From assembly GCA_007129135.1 (NCBI GenBank), contig SKWB01000359.1, positions 1 to 19,052 on the forward strand: a DNA stretch of 19,052 nt. The letters run 5' to 3'. Positions 14,656 through 19,052 of the stretch are shown here, piece after piece. This DNA comes from Halococcaceae archaeon. Lineage in GTDB: Archaea; Halobacteriota; Halobacteria; Halobacteriales; Halalkalicoccaceae. Position 1 is the first letter of the stretch, and the number at the start of each line of letters is the position of its first letter. The notes below the pieces were generated by a model. The model worked only from the letters and a program-made list of their open reading frames with translations, did no database searches and was not told the origin of the DNA. The position numbers and the translations under genes are program-made.

Positions 14656-15351
14656 ATGGTCGAGGAGTGGCGGTCCACCGAACCCGACTACGCGGAGACA
14701 GCGACGCTCGTTCGCGAACTCGACGCGATGAAGCGTCGTGGCTCCGCGCTCCTCGTCGTGGGTTCCGTCCCGGACCGGGTCAGGTCCCGTGCGTGTGAGG
14801 CGCTTCTCGGGACCGACGTCGCCCGTCGTCGGCTGTTCGTCGTCACCGAGGACCGGGAGCCACCGCTCTCCTGTCTCCCGCAGATGCACCGCGACGGCGA
14901 CCACGCACGCGTCGTCGAGTACACCCGGCCCGCCCGTGGGGCGACTGCGACGGCAGCCACGCCGCTGCTGCCGGTCCCGACGCGGACGGTCTCCTGCGGA
15001 CGGCTCTCCGAACTCGGCATCGAGATCTCCGAGTCGATCGAGGCGCTCGACCGGGCTGCCTCCGGGCTCTCCCCGGCGGAACTCCGGCTCTGTTTCGACT
15101 CGCTCGTCCCGGTGCTCGCCTCCTCCGACGAGGTGACCGTCTTCCGGTTCCTCCACCTCCTCTCTCACCGGGTCCGTTCGGTCGACGGGATGGCTCACGT
15201 CCACCTCCCGGTCGAGTCGGATTCGCCCGTCATCGGCCGACTCTCCCCCCTGTTCGACGCCGTGATCGAGCTCTCGGAGACGGAGACGGGGCCGGCCCAG
15301 CGCTGGAGGCTCCGCGATCGGAACGTGGAGACCGGCTGGCTCGCGCTCTGA
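14656..15351 (+). CDS. DUF7504-type haloarchaeal protein
   Basis: A 231-residue cytoplasmic protein that resembles the haloarchaeal DUF7504 group, which has a RecA-like alpha/beta layout. The first strand is SALLVVGSVPDRV (about 32-44), followed by a helix with CEALLG, a second strand RRLFVVTEDRE and a later strand pair EVTVFRFLHLLSHRVR. No Walker A (GxxxxGKS) is present, so ATP binding is not supported. Relatives are often found near regulators and chemosensory genes, but their job is unknown. The start at 14656 is chosen because a TATA-like box lies just upstream and because the N-terminal extension from 14518 has no family character. The gene is convergent with the artA partner gene, with the stops directly abutting at 15351/15352. 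Confidence 0.7.
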   Translation: MVEEWRSTEPDYAETATLVRELDAMKRRGSALLVVGSVPDRVRSRACEALLGTDVARRRLFVVTEDREPPLSCLPQMHRDGDHARVVEYTRPARGATATAATPLLPVPTRTVSCGRLSELGIEISESIEALDRAASGLSPAELRLCFDSLVPVLASSDEVTVFRFLHLLSHRVRSVDGMAHVHLPVESDSPVIGRLSPLFDAVIELSETETGPAQRWRLRDRNVETGWLAL

Positions 15352-16350
15352 TCAGATCCCTGGGACGTCCCAGTGGATCTCGTCGGCCCGGTGCCACTCG
15401 TCGTACGCCGCGAGCCCCTCGCCCGTTACACCCGTGAGCCTGAGGTCGTGGTAGAGCGTCGAGTGGGTGTAGTCGAGGAAGGTCACCGCGACAGTCAGTC
15501 CGCCCTCGAGAAACGCCGTCGCGAGGCCGTTGTAGACGTGTTTGTGTCGTCTGTCGCGCACCCAGAACGCGGCGACGGGCACCGTCTGTTCGGTCGCGGG
15601 TGTGGCGTGGAGCGCCTCGGCCGCTCGGTAGGAGAGCTCCCAGCAGAACAGCCCGGTGTGGCCCCGCTCCGTGAGGGAGTCGAGGTCGGTCGACCGCTCG
15701 AACGGTGCTCTGAGGTTCACCCGACCCATGAGCACGTTGTCCTGGATCGAGCCGCCGACGTAGCGGGGAACGTCGTAGCTCCCGTGCTCTCGAAAGCCGT
15801 CGACCAGCCCGTAGACGAGCGCCTCGGGATCGGCGGGATCGGCGTTCGCGAACCCGAGTACGGTCTCGGGTGCGACCGGCTCGGCGATCGGTCCGCGGAG
15901 CGCTCCGGTGATCACCGGTCGGTGCTCGGCGTTCCCGACGCGCTCGAAGAACGCCTCCGGCTGGTAGAACTCGTAGCGGTGGTCCCCGCTCCCGATACTC
16001 GTCCCGTCCTCGACGAGCGCGACGAACGCCCCACCGAGGCCGTGTTCGTCGTCCGCTTCGCGGACGGCCACAGCCGTCCGGGGCACCGAGCGCCACTCGC
16101 CGTCCGCGGGTCGGAGCCACGCGCGCTCCTCTCCGGTCGTCGCGAGCAGCTCGTAGCCCCCGTCTTCGCCGCCGACCGCCACCGATCCGAGCTCGAGGCG
16201 TTCGTCGAGCAGCCCGCCGACGTCCTGTGCTACGAGGTTCGTCCCGCCGTCGAGGTGGCCGTAGCCGAGCAGCACGTTGTCGACCGCCCGAAACGACCCG
16301 AGCGTGAGGAGGCCGCCGCCGATCAGTGAGAGCGCCCGTCGTCGGTTCAT
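15352..16350 (-). CDS. Unrecognised exported or membrane-tethered protein downstream of artA
   Basis: A 332-residue protein, not recognised. The N-terminus MNRRRALSLIGGGLLTLGSF has a basic start and one hydrophobic segment, reminiscent of a Tat leader or an uncleaved membrane anchor. The rest is soluble-looking. It has a long internal region with GYELLATTGEERAWLRPADG, a conserved-looking HKHVYNGLATAFLEGGL block near 265-285 and YTHSTLYHDLRLTG after it. The gene starts 33 bp after the stop of archaeosortase A on the same strand, so it is very probably cotranscribed. The pairing of a sortase-like enzyme with an exported accessory protein recalls EpsI-type partners of bacterial exosortases, but no motif of that family was found and the analogy is only positional. 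Confidence 0.75.
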   Translation of the reverse strand: MNRRRALSLIGGGLLTLGSFRAVDNVLLGYGHLDGGTNLVAQDVGGLLDERLELGSVAVGGEDGGYELLATTGEERAWLRPADGEWRSVPRTAVAVREADDEHGLGGAFVALVEDGTSIGSGDHRYEFYQPEAFFERVGNAEHRPVITGALRGPIAEPVAPETVLGFANADPADPEALVYGLVDGFREHGSYDVPRYVGGSIQDNVLMGRVNLRAPFERSTDLDSLTERGHTGLFCWELSYRAAEALHATPATEQTVPVAAFWVRDRRHKHVYNGLATAFLEGGLTVAVTFLDYTHSTLYHDLRLTGVTGEGLAAYDEWHRADEIHWDVPGI

Positions 16351-16383
16351 CGGCCGGGCTCTCTTCTCGCCGGTAGTAAGCTT

Positions 16384-17307
16384 TCAGTCGTCGCTCGGAG
16401 CCGGGGTGACCGTCGGCGTCCCGAGGAGGTCGTACTCGGTCCCCGTGAGCAGGTAGAGGAGGTCTTCGACGATCACGGCGAGCTCGGGCAGCAGTTTGAG
16501 GACGACCCAGAAGAGCCCCAGCAGCGCGAGGACCGCGAGCCCCTGCGAGAGGATCCGATCCGCGACGAAGAAGGAGACACGGACGGGGTCGGTCAGGCCG
16601 AAGACCGCCATCACGGGGCCCGCGAGCGCCTCGTGTGAGAAGAGCTGTTCGCCCGAGGAGTACGCGATGAAGACGTTCCGTGCGATGTTCAGCACCCAGA
16701 TCGCAGCGAGTGAGAGCCCGAGGGCGGCCAGTCGTCGCCTCAGCGGTGCGCGAACCGCGGCGGTCAGCCCGCCGAAGATCGCCATGCTCCCGATCCCCGT
16801 GCAGGCGAAGACGATCCGGGTCGAGTACGACTGTCCGGTCGCGGTCTCGGTCCCCGGGAAGACGAAGAGGCTCTGCAGGCTCCGGTCGTCGGTCACGAAC
16901 TCGTACTCGGCCCCGAGGGCGGCCATCCCCCACTCGGTCTGCGCGGCGACGATCTCGATCAGGCCGTCGTGGAGCGGGGCGATCGTCTCGAACGGGATGT
17001 AGATCGCGAGCGCGACGGTCACCGCCCGGGAGAGCACGAGCAGCGAGGTGCGACCCCGCGAGAGGTGGTAGGCGACGGCGAGGCAGGCCGGGACGCCGAC
17101 CGCCACGAGGACGGTCTGGATCACGCTCCGGTGTTCGAACGCGAAGAAGGGGATCATCAGCAGCCAGAACGCGGCGAAGAGCACCCACGCGCCGGCCATC
17201 GCCCGCCGACCGAACGAGCGGTCGTGCCACTCGGCGCCGCTCGCGCCGAGGAAGGCCGCGACGACCACCCAGAGGAGGGGACCGGTCACCGCGGAGAGGT
17301 CGGTCAT
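16384..17307 (-). CDS. artA: Archaeosortase A
   Basis: A 307-residue membrane protein with about eight hydrophobic segments and the exosortase/archaeosortase signature: Cys169 in IVFACTGIGS, Arg210 in WVLNIARNVFIA and Arg251 in VADRILSQ. In Haloferax volcanii ArtA, the equivalent Cys and two Arg residues are reported as essential. The enzyme removes C-terminal PGF-CTERM segments from secreted proteins and links them to membrane lipid. Two substrates are visible in this window: the surface protein ending at 3721 and the one at 18575-19052. The ATG at 17307 is chosen because a TATA box (17331-17337) lies about 27 bp upstream, giving a leaderless mRNA. The partner gene follows after 33 bp. The C-terminus is a soluble acidic tail. 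Confidence 0.95.
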   Translation of the reverse strand: MTDLSAVTGPLLWVVVAAFLGASGAEWHDRSFGRRAMAGAWVLFAAFWLLMIPFFAFEHRSVIQTVLVAVGVPACLAVAYHLSRGRTSLLVLSRAVTVALAIYIPFETIAPLHDGLIEIVAAQTEWGMAALGAEYEFVTDDRSLQSLFVFPGTETATGQSYSTRIVFACTGIGSMAIFGGLTAAVRAPLRRRLAALGLSLAAIWVLNIARNVFIAYSSGEQLFSHEALAGPVMAVFGLTDPVRVSFFVADRILSQGLAVLALLGLFWVVLKLLPELAVIVEDLLYLLTGTEYDLLGTPTVTPAPSDD

Positions 17308-17330
17308 AGCTCGTAGGTGGCGATCCGTCG

Positions 17331-17337
17331 GTATATG
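17331..17337 (-). promoter_or_regulatory. TATA box of artA
   Basis: The plus-strand sequence GTATATG reads CATATAC on the minus strand, centred about 27 bp upstream of the ATG at 17307. It predicts a leaderless transcript for the artA operon. Confidence 0.6.
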
Positions 17338-17356
17338 TTTGCTGACCGTTTGCGTA

Positions 17357-17489
17357 GCCGTCGCTCGTCGGTCGGGCGCGATAAGAAACCGCGGTGGGGA
17401 AGGGCCAAGCATGCGTCCGGTATCCATGTACGTAGACGCGGTTTCGCGCGACGAGGCCGGCGGCGGCCAGCAGCGCGATCGGCGCGACG
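17357..17489. repeat. Direct repeat, left copy (decayed PGF-CTERM gene 3' end)
   Basis: This stretch aligns along its length with 18491-18632. It starts with a shared CGCTCGTCGGTCG stretch, continues through a shared CCGCGGTGGGG block and ends in a 57-bp core (17433-17489) that matches 18576-18632 at 55 of 57 positions. The two copies flank the toxin-antitoxin pair. The gap 17308-17624, 317 bp without an intact gene, holds the artA promoter, this repeat and the toxin-antitoxin promoter. Confidence 0.75.
17433..17489 (-). pseudogene. Remnant of a PGF-CTERM surface-protein tail
   Basis: On the minus strand this encodes APIALLAAAGLVARNRV, matching the end of the intact PGF-CTERM gene (ALIALLAAAGLAARNRV) at 15 of 17 residues. 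The stop TAA of the intact gene is TAC here, the PGF residues and everything upstream are gone, and the downstream T-run is broken. It is a gene relic left of the toxin-antitoxin pair. Confidence 0.65.
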
Positions 17490-17604
17490 GCGCAAGTGCT
17501 TCGGACTCGGATCGTGATCGAGGCGATCGGTCCTCGACGTCCTGCTGAGCGACGCGGGAGTGGCGTTGTCCTCATACCACAACATCTATCACCGGGGCAG
17601 CCGT

Positions 17605-17615
17605 TATACTGTATA
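17605..17615. promoter_or_regulatory. Palindrome at the toxin-antitoxin promoter
   Basis: TATACTGTATA is a perfect 11-bp palindrome (odd centre) ending 9 bp before the toxin ATG at 17625, and it includes the best TATA-like bases. This is a natural site for autorepression by the HTH partner. Confidence 0.5.
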
Positions 17616-17624
17616 GCCCTTCCG

Positions 17625-17930
17625 ATGCCCGCGAGGAAGCTCTTCGAGGACGACGATGAGTTCCCGGCCGGAGACCGGTGGGAGGCGATCGTCTGGAACG
17701 TCCCCGAGAGCGACGAGTTCCCGGAGGGGTTGAAATACAGCTTTCAATACCTCGGACCGGCCGACGAAGAGATCCTCAGATACGATAACGCGAACGACGC
17801 CCATGGCGTCGGACGACACCACCGCCACTACCGCGGCGACGTCGAAGGTATCGACTTCGAGGACCTTCGGTCACACGTCGAGAGATTCCTCGAGGAGGTC
17901 GAGGCCATACATGAGCGAGAATTCACCTGA
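17625..17930 (+). CDS. TumE-type toxin of a toxin-antitoxin pair
   Basis: A 101-residue acidic protein with the marks of the TumE toxin family (DUF6516): the central ILRYDNANDAHGVGRHHRHYR segment (50-70) carries the conserved RYDNA plus a His-rich HHRH stretch, and a C-terminal helix LRSHVERFLEEVEAI follows. The family is thought to be the toxic partner of a two-gene module; its cellular target is not established. The start at 17625 is the Met that begins family similarity; upstream in-frame sequence runs into the decayed repeat. The 3' end overlaps the partner gene by 20 bp, so the two are cotranscribed. A palindrome sits at the promoter. Confidence 0.85.
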   Translation: MPARKLFEDDDEFPAGDRWEAIVWNVPESDEFPEGLKYSFQYLGPADEEILRYDNANDAHGVGRHHRHYRGDVEGIDFEDLRSHVERFLEEVEAIHEREFT

Positions 17931-18360
17931 CCACCCGCACGAACCCCCGAAGGACGCAGAGTATCCCTCGGCGCTTCGTATCACATCGAAGCCGTTCGAG
18001 GAGCATAGAGAGAGCGCGCTGGACCGCGCCGAGCGTTGGGAGCGGGGAGAGGAGGTCCCCCACGCCGTGAACTTCCAGGACGCCAGCCGCCTCCAGCGTG
18101 TCCTCACGCCGCGCCGTCTCGATCTGGTGCGTACCCTGATGGACGAGTCCGCGGAGAGTATCCGTTCCCTCGCCGATCGCCTCGACCGGGACGTCCGGCA
18201 GGTCCACGACGACCTCCGGATCCTGAGCGAGTACCGAATCGTCCACTTCCGCGAGGAGGGCGGCGCGAAGAAGCCGTACGTCCCCTACGACACCGTCACG
18301 ATCGAAGTCGAACTGACCGGATCGCACGGCGACGCGTCCGAGCCGCCCGCATCGGTGTAG
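17911..18360 (+). CDS. HVO_A0114-type HTH DNA-binding protein, antitoxin partner
   Basis: A 149-residue protein resembling the HVO_A0114 family of putative DNA-binding proteins, which regularly follow TumE-type genes in haloarchaea. A winged helix-turn-helix lies at about 66-115: LTPRRLDLVRTLMDE, then IRSLADRLDRDVRQVHDDLRI split as recognition helix, then the wing YRIVHFREEGGAKKPYVPYD. The N-terminal part (ALRITSKPFEEHRESALDRA) is the family's conserved leader. It probably neutralises the toxin and represses the pair from the palindrome at 17605-17615. The ATG at 17911 overlaps the toxin gene by 20 bp. The order toxin-then-antitoxin is the reverse of the commonest arrangement but is normal for this family. 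Confidence 0.87.
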   Translation: MSENSPDHPHEPPKDAEYPSALRITSKPFEEHRESALDRAERWERGEEVPHAVNFQDASRLQRVLTPRRLDLVRTLMDESAESIRSLADRLDRDVRQVHDDLRILSEYRIVHFREEGGAKKPYVPYDTVTIEVELTGSHGDASEPPASV

Positions 18361-18490
18361 CGGGACTCCGGAGGCTATCCTCTCGATCCTTTCCGACCCC
18401 GGGTGCGTGCGGTGGCGTCGCCGACCGACGACCACAGGTTCGATCGAGCCGTTTCCCGCTCGGCTGCCGCCTCTCTCGATTCGCGCGAGC

Positions 18491-18632
18491 GCCGCCGCTC
18501 GTCGGTCGAGCGCGATAAAAAAACCGCGGTGGGGTAGGGGCCGGACGCGTGTCCGGTGGTTGGGTGTGTCGAGCTTAGACGCGGTTTCGCGCGGCGAGGC
18601 CGGCGGCGGCCAGCAGCGCGATCAGCGCGACG
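18491..18632. repeat. Direct repeat, right copy (intact PGF-CTERM gene 3' end)
   Basis: The counterpart of 17357-17489. Here the 57-bp core is the functional 3' end of the PGF-CTERM gene with its TAA, and the T-run terminator is intact. The left copy is therefore the derived, decaying one. Confidence 0.75.
18517..18523 (-). terminator. T-run terminator of the PGF-CTERM gene
   Basis: Seven A on the plus strand give TTTTTTT on the minus strand, directly after the GC-rich CCGCGG and about 52 bp past the stop codon. T-runs of this type end archaeal transcription. The left repeat copy has the run interrupted by G. Confidence 0.55.
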
Positions 18633-19052
18633 ATGACACCGAAGCCAGGCTGGTCTTCGGGGTCGTCGGGCGTCTCGACGGTGTCGTCACCGTCGTCGTC
18701 GACACCCGGCGTGTCGTCGGCGTCGTCGTCAGCCATGTGGTCGTCGTCCGAGTAGTCATCGTCCTCGGTCTCCTCGGAGAGCGTGACGGTCACGCCTTTC
18801 TCGTCGGAGTCGAGGGTGACGGTCTCGGAGTAGTCCTCGTAGCCGTCGGCGCTCACACTGAGCGTGTAGTCGCCGCGGTTGAGCTCCATCATGACCTCAC
18901 CGTCGGCATCCGTGGAGCCTTCCTTGTCGTCGATCGAGACGGTCGCGCCGGAGATGGCGTCACCGTCCTCGTCCTCGACGGACACGGTCAGCTCACAGAT
19001 CCCTTCGAAGTCGTCCAGGTCCTCTTCCTCGACGACCATGCCGGTGTAGTCG
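18575..19052 (-). CDS. PGF-CTERM surface protein with PEGA-like domain, 3' part
   Basis: The C-terminal part of a secreted protein; the frame stays open to the window edge (codons for D-Y-T-G precede the Met at 19039), so the true start is outside. Visible parts, counted from that Met: a beta-sandwich of the PEGA/carboxypeptidase-regulatory type (TVSVEDEDGDAISGATVSI, then NRGDYTLSVSADGYEDYSE), an Asp-rich disordered linker with several DDD runs, then DQPGFGVIVALIALLAAAGL and the terminal ARNRV. PGF plus hydrophobic helix plus basic end is the PGF-CTERM signal, handled by archaeosortase A, whose gene lies about 1.3 kb away. The domain suggests a carbohydrate-binding or adhesive cell-surface role; the full function depends on the missing N-terminal part. 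Confidence 0.9.
   Translation of the reverse strand, partial: DYTGMVVEEEDLDDFEGICELTVSVEDEDGDAISGATVSIDDKEGSTDADGEVMMELNRGDYTLSVSADGYEDYSETVTLDSDEKGVTVTLSEETEDDDYSDDDHMADDDADDTPGVDDDGDDTVETPDDPEDQPGFGVIVALIALLAAAGLAARNRV

Overview
The window is haloarchaeal chromosome (class Halobacteria). The base composition is strongly GC-rich, the proteins are acidic (Asp/Glu-heavy), several genes have a TATA-like box about 25-30 bp before the start codon with almost no leader, and an archaeosortase lies near proteins with PGF-CTERM tails. No genus can be assigned from the sequence alone.

Left part (1-5201): the 3' end of a PaaI-type thioesterase; a leftward pair of an isochorismatase-fold amidohydrolase and an arginine-deiminase/DDAH-like hydrolase, joined by a GTGA overlap; and a rightward tandem pair of Hvo_1808-type surface proteins. 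Both of the latter carry an HExxH zinc-peptidase-like motif. One is anchored through a PGF-CTERM tail and the other as a lipoprotein.

Middle (5202-9383): a leftward EamA/DMT permease with an SD leader and a palindrome-rich promoter; a leftward leaderless bacterio-opsin-activator type HTH regulator; a 41-residue CxxC mini-protein; an overlapping pair of a 2-hydroxyacid dehydrogenase and an HpcH/HpaI aldolase; and a small convergent Tat-type lipoprotein gene.

Region 9516-14150 is a leftward three-gene operon with 4-base start/stop overlaps. It encodes proteins with the folds of an asparagine-synthase-like amidotransferase, a type I phosphodiesterase (alkaline phosphatase superfamily) and a DegT-type aminotransferase. 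In all three the frame is intact, but the signature catalytic residues appear to be lost: SGGSASR instead of SGGxDS, TSAYG instead of SDHG, and no Lys at the PLP position. This set of apparent pseudoenzymes is the most unusual thing in the window.

Right part (14250-19052): tRNA-Phe(GAA), followed by a broken second tRNA-Phe copy interrupted by a 58-bp GC-rich hairpin element; a DUF7504-type protein; archaeosortase A (artA) with an unrecognised partner gene downstream; and a TumE / HVO_A0114-type toxin-antitoxin pair. The pair sits between two copies of the 3' end of a PGF-CTERM surface-protein gene, one intact (cut by the window edge) and one decayed. ArtA is expected to process both PGF-CTERM proteins in the window.
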